Shown here: positions 16,776 through 24,852 of the stretch, piece by piece | Layout of the letters: each line of letters begins with the position of its first letter | How positions within the stretch are numbered: the first letter of the stretch is position 1 | Assembly: GCA_035551475.1 (NCBI GenBank) | Contig: DASZMX010000019.1 | Location: 1-29,864 of the forward strand | Reading direction: 5' to 3' | DNA from: DASZMX01 sp035551475 | GTDB taxonomy: Bacteria > Verrucomicrobiota > Verrucomicrobiia > Limisphaerales > Palsa-1400 | Length of the DNA: 29,864 bases | Position numbers and translations under genes: made by a program | Notes under the pieces: model-generated | What the model saw: only the letters and a program-made list of their open reading frames with translations | Databases searched by the model: none | Told to the model about the DNA's origin: nothing

Positions 16776-17141
16776 GTGAAGAAAGCGGCGAAATACGCAG
16801 TGGCGCTCGTCATGGCGCCGGATCTGAAAACAGCGCGCCTGCTCGCGCACGCGGCGTTGCGGGGACGGCTGGCGGCGTGCGTCAATGTGCTGCCCGGATG
16901 GGACTCGCACTATTGGTGGAACGGAAAGATCGAACGGGCCGGCGAAACACTGCTCATCTTCAAATCGACCCGGCGGCGGATGGCGGCGCTGGAGAAGATG
17001 GTGGCGGCCAAACACCCTTACGAAACGCCCGAATTTCTGGTTTTTCAGCCTAGCGCGGGCTCTGAGGATTACTTGGAGTGGATCAAATCGAGCGTGCGCC
17101 TACACGGTCGCAGCCAGGGCGTCCGCCGAAAAAGCGGGTAA
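16776..17141 (+). CDS. cutA: Divalent-cation tolerance protein CutA
   Basis: A 121-residue protein matching the small trimeric CutA1 family, linked to tolerance of copper and other divalent metals through an uncertain mechanism. Family landmarks are AACVNVLPGWDSHYWWNGKI (about 34-52), ETLLIFKS (57-64), HPYETPE (80-86) and the C-terminal YLEWI (99-103). The start is a GTG; no earlier ATG gives a CutA-like N-terminus. The last 18 or so residues (after EWIKSS, basic GRSQGVRRKS) extend beyond the usual end, and this tail is encoded in the 42 bp that overlap the convergent receiver gene. It is divergent from the propeller kinase gene and shows no operon partner. Confidence 0.93.
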   Translation: MKKAAKYAVALVMAPDLKTARLLAHAALRGRLAACVNVLPGWDSHYWWNGKIERAGETLLIFKSTRRRMAALEKMVAAKHPYETPEFLVFQPSAGSEDYLEWIKSSVRLHGRSQGVRRKSG

Positions 17142-17570
17142 TTTGGGGCGCACGAATTCGAAGGTTTTGCGCGCGCGCTGCTCGGCTTCGACCTGAAAAT
17201 CGACCCGGCGCACCAGGCGCGACATCACGGAGTCCACCAAATCGTCGGGGCTAAAAGGTTTGACCAGGTAATCGTCCGCCCCGGCAATCATGGCGCGGCG
17301 AAAGCCGTTGGGGCTGATCAAGCCAGTCATGAGAATAAAAGGGATGGCAGCCGTCACGGACGAAGCGCGCACGGCGGAAAGGATCTCGTAGCCGTCCATC
17401 CCCGGCATATTGACATCGCAAATGATGAGATCGGGCTTTTCCTCCACAATCATTTGGATGGCGGTGTCACCATCATGGGCTTGACGAATGTTAAAGCCAA
17501 AGCTGGTCAAAGCCATGCTGATGAAGGAACGCACGTCGTCTTTGTCGTCGATTACTAAAATGCTTCGCAT
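17100..17570 (-). CDS. Receiver-domain protein with short C-terminal extension
   Basis: A 156-residue response regulator with one receiver domain (about 2-120) and a C-terminal tail of 35 residues without a recognised output domain. Key residues are D8-D9-D11, phosphoacceptor D52 (ICDVNMPGMDGYE), T82 (ILMTG) and K104 (YLVKPF). It is clearly paralogous to the receiver at 23999-24592, sharing MPGMDGY, IPFILMTG, FRR-M--GADDYL and KPF blocks. It lies 111 bp downstream of the hybrid kinase on the same strand, so it is a plausible target of that kinase's phosphorelay. Its 3' end overlaps convergent cutA by 42 bp. Confidence 0.93.
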   Translation of the reverse strand: MRSILVIDDKDDVRSFISMALTSFGFNIRQAHDGDTAIQMIVEEKPDLIICDVNMPGMDGYEILSAVRASSVTAAIPFILMTGLISPNGFRRAMIAGADDYLVKPFSPDDLVDSVMSRLVRRVDFQVEAEQRARKTFEFVRPKLPAFSADALAATV

Positions 17571-17681
17571 AGTCCCCTATCGGCATATCAGGTTTTATGC
17601 CAAAGCCCTTCGGGAAGAAAAATGGCAATTTTGACCAGAAAAAGGTCATTTACGGGGAAAGCGATGCCTACTTGACGGCGC

Positions 17682-19730
17682 TTAAGCGCCCGGTTTGGCG
17701 TTAAACGTGTCGTAGATCACCTCGGCCAGCTTGCGGGCGTGGAAAGGCTTCTGAACGTACGTAAACTGTTCTCCCGGAGGGAATTCCTTCGCCAGACGCT
17801 CGATATTATACCCGCTGGTATAGATAACCTCCAACTCAGGATCCTCGGCTTGAATGGCTTTGGCCAGTTCGCGCCCCGAACCGTCCGGCAAAATGAGATC
17901 CGTCAAAAGCAGGTCAATGCGCGCCTTTTCCTCGTGCCACTTGGCCAGGGCCTCCTTCATGTTGGAGCAATCGAGCGTTTCGTACCCGTGGCTTTCCAAA
18001 ATATGATGCATCAACCTCAAAAGAGGCGCCTCGTCTTCGACTAAAAGGATGGTCTCGGTGCCGCCAATGACCCGCTGGTCCGTCGGCGTCATGCGGAGCG
18101 CGCCGCTTTTTTCCGCGCACGCCGGGAGGAAAATCTCGAATTTGGCGCCCTGCCCCACCACGCTGGAAACATTAATCCAGCCGCGATGCTGTTTCACAAT
18201 GCCATACACCGTGGCCAAGCCGAGGCCGGTGCCGCGCTCCAGCGGCTTGGTGGTGAAGAACGGCTCAAAAATGCGCGAGATATGCTCGGGTGAAATGCCG
18301 GTGCCGGTGTCGCGAAACGAAAGGCAAACATGCTGGCCGGCGGTGGCCTCAGGGTTCTGCACCGCTTCCGCTTCGTTGACCATCATGGCCGAGGAGGTGA
18401 TGAACAACTCGCCGCCGCGCGGCATGGCGTCGCGGGAATTGACCGCGAGATTGAGCAGGATTTGCTCGATCATGCCGGGATCGGCCTTGATGGCCGGCAG
18501 GCGGCTGGCGAAATCCACATGGAGCGTGATGTCCTCGCCCAAAATGCGCCGAAGCATTTTGTTGACGTTATTGACAACCTCGTTGAGATCGACCACCTGG
18601 GGGTGAATTTCCTGTTTGCGCGAGAAGGTCATTAATTGCCGCGTCAATTCGCTGGCGCGCTTGCCGGCCTCGGCAATTTCTTTGACAGAATCGGAGGCCT
18701 TGGGGCTGAGCGGTTCGCCGGCGGTGATCATGCCCGCGTGCCCATTGATGACGGTGAGCAAATTGTTGAAATCATGCGCGATGCCGCCGGCCAGTTGGCC
18801 GATGGATTCCATTTTTTGGGATTGGCGCAATTGGGCTTCGAGATTGAGCCGCTCCGTCACGTCCATCGCCAGGGAAAGCCAGGCTTTGTGCGAGCCGAAG
18901 GAAATCGAGTGCGAGACAATCTCCATCTGGATGAGCTTGCCGTCCTTCGTCCGATGACGCCACACGCCTGTGTTGCCGGAACCGGCTGACACCTTGGCAA
19001 GCCGCTCTAAAAACGCCGGCAATTCTTCCGGCAACGCCACGTCTTTCAGGCTCATGCTCAGAAACTCGGCTTTGTCATAACCGTAATAAAGCGCCGCGGC
19101 ATCATTGACCGCGAGGAAGCGGAGCGAGACGGGGTCGTAGGTGTAAATGGGCGTGGGATTGCTCTCGAAAAGCAGGCGATACTGGCTCTCCGAGGCGCGA
19201 ATCAGCGCAATCGATTGCTCCAACTCGCGCGTGCGGGCCTTGACCAGCGCCTCCAGGTTATCGAAATACGTTTGCGATTCATGGGTGAGGCGCCATTTCT
19301 CTGTCAACGAAAAGGCCAGTTGCCGCGCCTCCGAGTTGTCAAACGGTTTCTTCAGAATGAGGAGATCAATGCGCTTGATGCGCCGCGCCAGCTCTTCCGA
19401 AGTGGACTCCGGAAAGCCCGTGCATAAAACCACCTCCAGCGTGGGATCGATTTTCCAGAGATGCTCGATGGTCGTCACCCCATCCATCCCGGGCGGCATG
19501 CGCCCATCCACAAAAATCAGCGCGTAAGGGCGCCCGGCGGCGGCGGCTTCACGGACTTTTTCAACGCCCTGCTCGCCTTGATCGGCGCAATCCACTTCAA
19601 ACCGCGGCAAATGAACCGGCGCTTCATCGGGCTCGCGCGAGAGCAATCGCGGCGTCAGGATGCTGCGAAACGTGTCTTGCACGTCCGGGCTGTCATCGAT
19701 GATCAGCACGCGATAAGACTCGTGGCTCAT
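17682..19730 (-). CDS. Hybrid sensor histidine kinase/response regulator (REC-PAS-HisKA-HATPase-REC)
   Basis: A 682-residue cytoplasmic hybrid kinase without membrane segments. The N-terminal receiver (about 6-145; D75 in VDGRMPPGMDG, K127 in ILKKPFDN) carries an extra loop of about 20 residues after its first helix. A coiled linker and PAS domain follow (about 180-295). The HisKA domain has H319 (GGIAHDFNNLLTVI) and the ATPase domain N431 (NLAVNSRDAMPRGG), D474 (DTGTGI) and GTGLGLATVYG. The C-terminal receiver (about 560-680) has D611 (LLTDLILPDG) and K661. Its ATG overlaps the gpsA stop (ATGA), with GAGGA about 9 bases upstream, so it is the last gene of a plsY-gpsA-kinase operon. It is paralogous to the hybrid kinase at 26223-28376. 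Confidence 0.95.
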   Translation of the reverse strand: MSHESYRVLIIDDSPDVQDTFRSILTPRLLSREPDEAPVHLPRFEVDCADQGEQGVEKVREAAAAGRPYALIFVDGRMPPGMDGVTTIEHLWKIDPTLEVVLCTGFPESTSEELARRIKRIDLLILKKPFDNSEARQLAFSLTEKWRLTHESQTYFDNLEALVKARTRELEQSIALIRASESQYRLLFESNPTPIYTYDPVSLRFLAVNDAAALYYGYDKAEFLSMSLKDVALPEELPAFLERLAKVSAGSGNTGVWRHRTKDGKLIQMEIVSHSISFGSHKAWLSLAMDVTERLNLEAQLRQSQKMESIGQLAGGIAHDFNNLLTVINGHAGMITAGEPLSPKASDSVKEIAEAGKRASELTRQLMTFSRKQEIHPQVVDLNEVVNNVNKMLRRILGEDITLHVDFASRLPAIKADPGMIEQILLNLAVNSRDAMPRGGELFITSSAMMVNEAEAVQNPEATAGQHVCLSFRDTGTGISPEHISRIFEPFFTTKPLERGTGLGLATVYGIVKQHRGWINVSSVVGQGAKFEIFLPACAEKSGALRMTPTDQRVIGGTETILLVEDEAPLLRLMHHILESHGYETLDCSNMKEALAKWHEEKARIDLLLTDLILPDGSGRELAKAIQAEDPELEVIYTSGYNIERLAKEFPPGEQFTYVQKPFHARKLAEVIYDTFNAKPGA

Positions 19731-20716
19731 GCGGGATCTTCCTCGGTCTTCAGCTCGCGGTTCATCAAATCATGCACGGCCTGGCGCACGTCCTTCCCCT
19801 CATAAAGCGCGGCGTGCGTTTCGTCAATAATAGGCGTCTGGCAGTTCTTCCGGCGCGACAAATGATACGCCGACCGCGCCGTGAAATAACCTTCGGCGAC
19901 AGTGCGCGTGCTGGCAAGGATCGCCTCCACTTTTTCGCCCCGCCCGACCCGCTCGCCAAACGCGCGGTTGCGGCTCAGACGGGAATAACAGGTCACCGCC
20001 AGATCGCCCAGCCCGCTCAGGCCGGAAAAAGTTTCGCTGTTCGCGCCACACTGGACTCCCAGCCGGCGAATTTCCACAATCGCGCGTGTGATCAACCCGG
20101 CCTTGGCATTATCTCCCAATCCCAGGCCGTCGCCAATCCCGGCGGCCACCGCCACCACATTTTTCAGGGCGCCGCCCATCTCCACCCCCACCACATCGGC
20201 GCTCGAATAAATTCGAAACGTCGGGCGATGAAATAACAACTGCACCTGCCGCGCAATTTCCGGCTGCGCATGAGCCGCGACGATCGCGGCCGGAATGTGA
20301 CGCGCCACTTCCATGGCCAGGGTGGGACCCGACAAAACCGCCGCCGCGGCGCGCGGCATGGTCTCGGCCAGGATCCCGGACATGGTCAGGCCGGTCTCGT
20401 TCTCGATGCCCTTGGTCACGCTGACCGCCAGGCCGGAAAAAGCGCCCAATGGCCGCGTGATTTCGCGAAAAAAGCGGGATGGCGCCGCGAGGGTCAGGCA
20501 TTCGGCGTCCGCCACGGCCCTCGTTAGGTCCGCCTCAAAGCGCAAGGAGGCGTCCAACGAAATCCCCGGGAGATAAACATCGTTGACGCCCTTCGCGCGC
20601 ATGTCCGCCAGATGCGCGGCGTCATGGCCCCAAAGGGTCGTTTCGTGGCGGTTTTGGCACAGCACATTCGCCAGGGCCGTGCCCCAGGCGCCCGCTCCAA
20701 TGACAGTCACTTTCAT
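19727..20716 (-). CDS. gpsA: NAD(P)-dependent glycerol-3-phosphate dehydrogenase
   Basis: A 329-residue GpsA, which reduces dihydroxyacetone phosphate to sn-glycerol 3-phosphate, the backbone of glycerophospholipids. Visible landmarks are the N-terminal dinucleotide-binding GAGAWGTALA (7-16), SVTKGIE (99-105), SGPTLAMEVA (129-138), the catalytic-Lys segment GGALKNVVAVAAG (181-193, K185) and GLGDLAVTCYSRLSRNR (235-251). The start at 20716 gives the canonical MKVTVIGAGAWG. The frame stays open for about 2.1 kb further upstream, but that stretch lies over plsY and antisense to the oxidoreductase and is not coding. The ATG overlaps the plsY stop (ATGA) and its own stop overlaps the hybrid-kinase start (ATGA). 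Confidence 0.97.
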   Translation of the reverse strand: MKVTVIGAGAWGTALANVLCQNRHETTLWGHDAAHLADMRAKGVNDVYLPGISLDASLRFEADLTRAVADAECLTLAAPSRFFREITRPLGAFSGLAVSVTKGIENETGLTMSGILAETMPRAAAAVLSGPTLAMEVARHIPAAIVAAHAQPEIARQVQLLFHRPTFRIYSSADVVGVEMGGALKNVVAVAAGIGDGLGLGDNAKAGLITRAIVEIRRLGVQCGANSETFSGLSGLGDLAVTCYSRLSRNRAFGERVGRGEKVEAILASTRTVAEGYFTARSAYHLSRRKNCQTPIIDETHAALYEGKDVRQAVHDLMNRELKTEEDPA

Positions 20717-21336
20717 GGCGGGGTGGAATCCTGGACGGGCGCGGGCTTGGCGCCCAGCCGATTTTCGGTGCCCTGCACAAGACGCCGCAAATTGGCCTTG
20801 TGCTTGTAAATGGCCAGCAGGCTCAACGCCCCCATGACGCAGGTCATCGGCACGCTTCGACGTGTCAACCAAACGGCAATGGGCAGGACGATGGCGGCCA
20901 CAATGGAAGCAATGGACACATAACGGGTCAGCGCGGCCATCACGCCCCACACCGTCAACGCCGTGACGCACGCCCACGGGGCCCACGCCATCACCACGCC
21001 GGCGGAAGTTGCGATCCCCTTCCCGCCTTTGAAGCGCAGCCAGCAGGTGTAATTGTGCCCCAGCACCGCCGCCACCCCTGCCACCAGAGCCAGGTATTCG
21101 GCCTGCGCGCCCGGAAAGAATTGCAGGGCCAAAAGCGGCAGCCACCGCGCGGCGGCAAACCCTTTGAAGCCGTCGATCAACAGCACCGCGGCGCCCGCGC
21201 GCTTGCCCAGGACGCGAAAGGCATTGGTCGCCCCAATGTTGCCGCTGCCGGCTTTCCGGACGTCGACGCCGCGGGCTTTTCCCACCAGGTAACCCGTGGG
21301 CACAGAACCCACCAGGTAGGCGCCGGCCACCGTCAT
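20713..21336 (-). CDS. plsY: Glycerol-3-phosphate acyltransferase PlsY
   Basis: A 207-residue integral membrane acyl-phosphate:glycerol-3-phosphate acyltransferase, the first acylation step of phosphatidic acid synthesis; it uses the product of the overlapping gpsA. Family motifs are GSVPTGYLVG (10-19), AGSGNIGATN (29-38), GHNYTCWLRFKGGKG (93-106) and KHKANLRRLVQGTEN (178-192). Several hydrophobic segments lie between. The start at 21336 was chosen because it puts about nine residues before the first conserved GS motif, as in other PlsY, and has GGAG about 9 bases upstream. An ATG at 21384 and longer readings are possible but lack a ribosome site and run into the divergent gene's promoter region. 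Confidence 0.95.
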   Translation of the reverse strand: MTVAGAYLVGSVPTGYLVGKARGVDVRKAGSGNIGATNAFRVLGKRAGAAVLLIDGFKGFAAARWLPLLALQFFPGAQAEYLALVAGVAAVLGHNYTCWLRFKGGKGIATSAGVVMAWAPWACVTALTVWGVMAALTRYVSIASIVAAIVLPIAVWLTRRSVPMTCVMGALSLLAIYKHKANLRRLVQGTENRLGAKPAPVQDSTPP

Positions 21337-21475
21337 TATGTAAGCTCCAAGTTCCAAATCGCGCAGATTTTTCGCGGCCAGCATTGCCGCCGACGTGACA
21401 ACTGAAAAGAGAAAAATTCGCCGCGCGCAAAATGGCTTTCCGGCGCGAGTTTGTTCCGCTACGGTCAGCCTCATC

Positions 21476-22819
21476 ATGAATCGCATCAATCGCCGGCAGT
21501 TTGTGCGCGCCACCGCCCTGGCCGCGATGGCCTGGGGAGCGCGCGGCTGGGCGGCCGGCGCGGCGCCAAAGCGCGTGGGTCTGATCGGCTGCGGCTGGTA
21601 CGGCAAAAGCGATTTGTTCCGGCTGCTGCAGGTGGCTCCGGTGGAAGTGGTGTCGCTCTGCGACGTTGATCGAAAAATGCTGGAGGCGGCGGGCGCCATG
21701 ACGGCGGCGCGGCAGGTTTCGAAGAAAACCCCGCGTCTCTATCATGATTACCGCGAGTTGCTGCGCGAAAAAGATTTGGACATCGTGATCGTGGGCACGC
21801 CCGACCATTGGCACGCGCTGCCGATGATTGCCGCCGTCGAGGCGGGCGCGGACGTCTATTTGCAAAAGCCCATTAGCGTCGATGTGCGCGAGGGCCAGGC
21901 CATGCTGGCCGCGGCGCGCCGGCATAACCGCGTCGTGCAAGTCGGCACGCAGCGCCGGAGCACGCCCCATTTGATTGAGGCCCGCGACCAGATCGTGCGC
22001 GAGGGGCGCCTGGGCAAAGTCGGCCAGGTCGAAATCTGCTGTTACTACCCGATGCGCACCCGGGAAAATCCGCCCGACACCGCCCCGCCGGATTATTTGG
22101 ACTACGAAATGTGGACCGGACCGGCTCCGATGCGGCCTTACAATCGTTTGGTGCATCCGCGCGGCTGGCGGGGTTTCATGGAATACGGCAACGGCATCGT
22201 GGGCGACATGTGCGTGCATATGTTTGACATGACGCGCTGGATGTTGGGCCTCGGCTGGCCCAAGACCGTGACCTCCTCCGGCGGCATTCTGGTGGACAAA
22301 GAAAGCAAGGCGAACATCACCGACACGCAGACGGCTATTTTCCGCTACGACGATTTGCAGGTGGTGTGGGAGCATCGCTGCTGGGGCGACACGCCGGATC
22401 CGCAATATCCGTGGGCGGCGACATTTTACGGGGACAAAGGGACCTTGAAGGCGAGTCCATGGACGTATGATTATGTTCCGTTGGGAGGCGGGAAATCGAT
22501 CCATCGGGATTACCTGGATGAGACGGCGAAGTTTCCCGAGGATTTGCACGAGAAGGACATCGAAGTTTTTGCGGCGCCCGCCACGCGCCGCCATTTCCAG
22601 AATTTTCTGGCGTGCATCGAGAGCCGCGAACGCCCCGTCGCTGACATCGAGGAAGGGCACATATCCACCGCCTCGTGCATTCTCGCCAACCTGTCGCAAA
22701 AACTGAACCGCGCGCTCGCGTGGGACGCGACGGCGGGGCAGATTGCCAATGACGACGAGGCCAACCGCCTCCTCGCGCGGCCTTATCGGGCGCCCTGGGC
22801 GCACCCGACCGTCGCCTGA
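21476..22819 (+). CDS. Gfo/Idh/MocA-family oxidoreductase with Tat-type signal
   Basis: A 447-residue NAD(P)-dependent oxidoreductase, probably exported and acting on a sugar or sugar-derived substrate. The N-terminus MNRINRRQFVRATALAAMAW fits a twin-arginine signal (NRRQFVRA, then a hydrophobic stretch and AAGAAP). The Rossmann motif is GLIGCGWYG (35-43), followed by the CDVD acidic pair region, VGTPDHWHA (106-114), and QKPIS with catalytic-position Lys K131 (family form EKP). GDMCVHMFDMTRW (243-255) supplies the conserved D/H positions. The ATG at 21476 was chosen because it gives the intact signal; an upstream ATG at 21395 would bury it. It is divergent from plsY and only 12 bp from pyrE, though no functional link is evident. 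The substrate cannot be named. Confidence 0.92.
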   Translation: MNRINRRQFVRATALAAMAWGARGWAAGAAPKRVGLIGCGWYGKSDLFRLLQVAPVEVVSLCDVDRKMLEAAGAMTAARQVSKKTPRLYHDYRELLREKDLDIVIVGTPDHWHALPMIAAVEAGADVYLQKPISVDVREGQAMLAAARRHNRVVQVGTQRRSTPHLIEARDQIVREGRLGKVGQVEICCYYPMRTRENPPDTAPPDYLDYEMWTGPAPMRPYNRLVHPRGWRGFMEYGNGIVGDMCVHMFDMTRWMLGLGWPKTVTSSGGILVDKESKANITDTQTAIFRYDDLQVVWEHRCWGDTPDPQYPWAATFYGDKGTLKASPWTYDYVPLGGGKSIHRDYLDETAKFPEDLHEKDIEVFAAPATRRHFQNFLACIESRERPVADIEEGHISTASCILANLSQKLNRALAWDATAGQIANDDEANRLLARPYRAPWAHPTVA

Positions 22820-22831
22820 TTTATTCAAGCC

Positions 22832-23410
22832 ATGCCAACCGACCTGAAACAACATTTGCTGGAAATCTTAAAAAAGAACTCCGTTTTCTACGGCGACTTC
22901 GCGTTGTCGTCGGGCGGGCGCAGCAAATATTATATTGACTGCCGCCTCACTACGCTCAACCCGGAAGGCGCCGCCGCCGTGGGCGAATTGCTGCATGGCG
23001 TCATCCGCGCCGAGGCGCAACGGCGGGGCGTGCGCATCGATGCCGTCGGCGGCCTGACGATGGGCGCGGACCCGGTCGCGCTGGCCATAGGGCTGGCCTC
23101 ATTCCGGCAGACACCGGCGGAAGTTCTCCAGGTTTTCACGGTGCGCAAAGCCCCCAAGGCGCACGGCCAAACCAAGCTGATCGAGGGCAATTTCAAGGCG
23201 GGCGACCGCGTTGTCGTGGTGGATGACGTGGTGACCAAGGGCGATTCGACGCTGCGCGCCATCGAAGCCGTGCAGGCCGCCGGCGGCATCGTGGAATTTG
23301 CCGTGGTTCTCGTGGATCGCGAGGAAGGCGGCGGGCAAAACATCGAGAGCAAAGGCGTCACGATTTTCCCGCTGTTCAAGAAGAGCGACCTGATCGATGC
23401 CTCCCGATGA
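22832..23410 (+). CDS. pyrE: Orotate phosphoribosyltransferase
   Basis: A 192-residue PyrE that joins orotate to PRPP to form orotidine 5'-phosphate in pyrimidine synthesis. It shows the N-terminal SGGRSKYYIDCR substrate region (27-38), GGLTMGADP (73-81), the catalytic-loop VRKAPKAHGQTK (104-115) and the PRPP-binding signature VVVVDDVVTKGDST (127-140). Length is normal for the short bacterial type. It starts 12 bp after the oxidoreductase stop, and its 3' end overlaps the phosphopantetheinyl transferase start by 14 bp. No strong Shine-Dalgarno is visible, so translation may depend on the upstream gene. Confidence 0.97.
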   Translation: MPTDLKQHLLEILKKNSVFYGDFALSSGGRSKYYIDCRLTTLNPEGAAAVGELLHGVIRAEAQRRGVRIDAVGGLTMGADPVALAIGLASFRQTPAEVLQVFTVRKAPKAHGQTKLIEGNFKAGDRVVVVDDVVTKGDSTLRAIEAVQAAGGIVEFAVVLVDREEGGGQNIESKGVTIFPLFKKSDLIDASR

Positions 23411-24026
23411 AGCGCATGTCTGGTGGGCTTCGCTGGACCAGGCGCCGGAAACATTGGCGGCCTGGGAATTGACGCTGGACGAAACGGAGCGCGACCGCGC
23501 CTGCCGCTTTCGTTTTGCGCGCGACCGCGACCGCTTCATCGCCTCGCACGGCCTGCTGCGGGAAATTCTCGCAACGGCCTTGTCCGGCGCGCCGGCCTCC
23601 ATACGCTTTGCGTACGGCCCCAACGGCAAACCTCGGCTCGCGGCCCATTCCAAACTTCACTTCAACCTGTCCCATTCCGATTCGCTCGCCTTGGTGGCCG
23701 TGGCGTGGGAGCGTGAAATCGGCGTGGATGTGGAACGCGTGCGGGCCTTGCCGGAAATGGAAGAGATCGCGCGCCGAGTTTTTTCCCAGGAAGAACAAGC
23801 GGCCTGGCAGGCGGCGGCGCCTGCGGAGAGAACGCCGGTTTTTTTTCGATTATGGACGCGCCACGAAGCCATCGCCAAATGCTCCGGCGCAGGCCTCGCG
23901 GAGGTGGAAGGCCCGGTGGATTTTCGCGGAACCGTGACTGAAGTCACGCCGGCGCCAGATTTTTTCGGCGCCGTGGCGGTGGCGGAAGGCCCGCCGGTTC
24001 AGGTGGTGATGCTGCGCGCCAGGTGA
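23397..24026 (+). CDS. Sfp-type 4'-phosphopantetheinyl transferase
   Basis: A 209-residue member of the Sfp/Gsp superfamily, which moves the phosphopantetheine arm of CoA onto a serine of acyl or peptidyl carrier proteins. Visible signatures are YGPNGKPRL (73-81), HFNLSHSD (88-95), the Mg2+-binding IGVDVERV (108-115; D111, E113) and FFRLWTRHEAIAKCSGAGL (149-167; E157 and K161 at the catalytic positions). The start overlaps the pyrE end by 14 bp and the stop overlaps the convergent receiver gene by 28 bp. No carrier protein or megasynthase is in the window, so its target is unknown; it may serve the fatty-acid carrier or a distant PKS/NRPS cluster. Confidence 0.93.
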   Translation: MPPDEAHVWWASLDQAPETLAAWELTLDETERDRACRFRFARDRDRFIASHGLLREILATALSGAPASIRFAYGPNGKPRLAAHSKLHFNLSHSDSLALVAVAWEREIGVDVERVRALPEMEEIARRVFSQEEQAAWQAAAPAERTPVFFRLWTRHEAIAKCSGAGLAEVEGPVDFRGTVTEVTPAPDFFGAVAVAEGPPVQVVMLRAR

Positions 24027-24592
24027 TCAAGCTCCAGCGCCGATTCGTTGATCAACTTCGCGTCGCTCAAGGCTTCGGCGGGGGTCAATTCCTCGGCATG
24101 GCGCAACATGGAGGTGACGACTTGCAGGATTCCGCCGATGGGCTTGGCGGCTTCGCGGGAAAATTGGTGCATCGTGCGTTCGCTGTATTCCTTGGCGCGC
24201 TCGAAAGCCTTGCGCTCCAAATCCGACTGGCGCGAGAGACGGGACAGCACCGCTTCCACCAATTCCTCGGGCGCGAACGGCTTGAAAAGATAATCATCCG
24301 CGCCACTGGCCATGCCGCGCCGGAAATCGACACGGCTGCCGGAGCCGGTCATGAGGATGAAAGGAATCGGCGCCGTCAGGTTATCGTTGCGAACCGTGGA
24401 CAACAAGGAATAGCCGTCCATGCCGGGCATCCGGACATCGGAGAGAATGAGGTCGGGGCGGTTTTGCTGGATCATGGCGATCGCCGTATCGGCGTTGCGC
24501 GCTTCGTTGACCGTGAAACCGGAATGAACGAGCACCGCGGAAATCATGGAGCGCAGGTCGTCGTTGTCGTCGATCACCAGGATGTATCTCAT
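23999..24592 (-). CDS. Receiver-domain protein with helical, degenerate kinase-dimerisation-like C-terminus
   Basis: A 197-residue protein. The receiver spans about 2-120 with D8-D9-D11, phosphoacceptor D52 (LSDVRMPGMDGY), T82 and K104 (YLFKPF). The C-terminal 75 residues are helical (SERTMHQFSREAAKPIGGILQVVTSML...) and resemble the first helix of a HisKA dimerisation domain (F-S-x-E-x-x-x-P-I-x-x-I). The usual phospho-His position is not filled by a clear H-[DE] pair, and no ATPase domain follows. It is paralogous to the receiver at 17100-17570. It is transcribed away from the GAF kinase/hybrid kinase pair across a 260-bp region and overlaps the PPTase gene's 3' end. It may bind a kinase of that set through its helices; this is inference. 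Confidence 0.92.
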   Translation of the reverse strand: MRYILVIDDNDDLRSMISAVLVHSGFTVNEARNADTAIAMIQQNRPDLILSDVRMPGMDGYSLLSTVRNDNLTAPIPFILMTGSGSRVDFRRGMASGADDYLFKPFAPEELVEAVLSRLSRQSDLERKAFERAKEYSERTMHQFSREAAKPIGGILQVVTSMLRHAEELTPAEALSDAKLINESALELDHLARSITT

Positions 24593-24624
24593 GGCCGCTT
24601 GTCACATCAAGAAGTGTGCCAAGG

Positions 24625-24642
24625 CGAAAACGGGCGTTTTCG
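24625..24642. promoter_or_regulatory. Perfect palindrome upstream of the receiver gene, related element at 12876-12897
   Basis: CGAAAACGGGCGTTTTCG has 8-bp arms around a 2-bp centre, 32 bp upstream of the receiver start at 24592 and within the divergent region before the GAF kinase. A similar plus-strand sequence, AAACGGGCG followed by CTTTTTTCG, lies just upstream of the lone receiver gene at 12872. It could be an operator or, less likely, a small hairpin. Confidence 0.4.
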
Positions 24643-24852
24643 TGACAGAAATGGCGCTTGCCCCCGCAAAAAATGGCCGAGTCCCGGCAAATCCTGCCGC
24701 TTGCCGCCTCCCGATCGTTTTATTAAAGATTAGCCTTCGGATTGTCGATACACCGACCAGCAGAGTGTGTCGCGTTGAGCTATGAGGCGCAGGTATCTGG
24801 TGTTTACTGGAGACGTGTCCATGACAAAGTGCCGTCCACGGAAGGATTGCCC

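Noticed and set aside
17590..17660. Possible terminator stem (GACC-AGAAAAA-GGTC) between the hybrid kinase and the receiver at 17570
   Set aside because: Only five base pairs pair reliably, and nothing else supports it.
20717..22855. A roughly 710-codon N-terminal extension of gpsA in the same frame
   Set aside because: The extension lies over plsY in another frame and antisense to the oxidoreductase. The ATG at 20716 gives the canonical GpsA N-terminus and an ATGA overlap with plsY.
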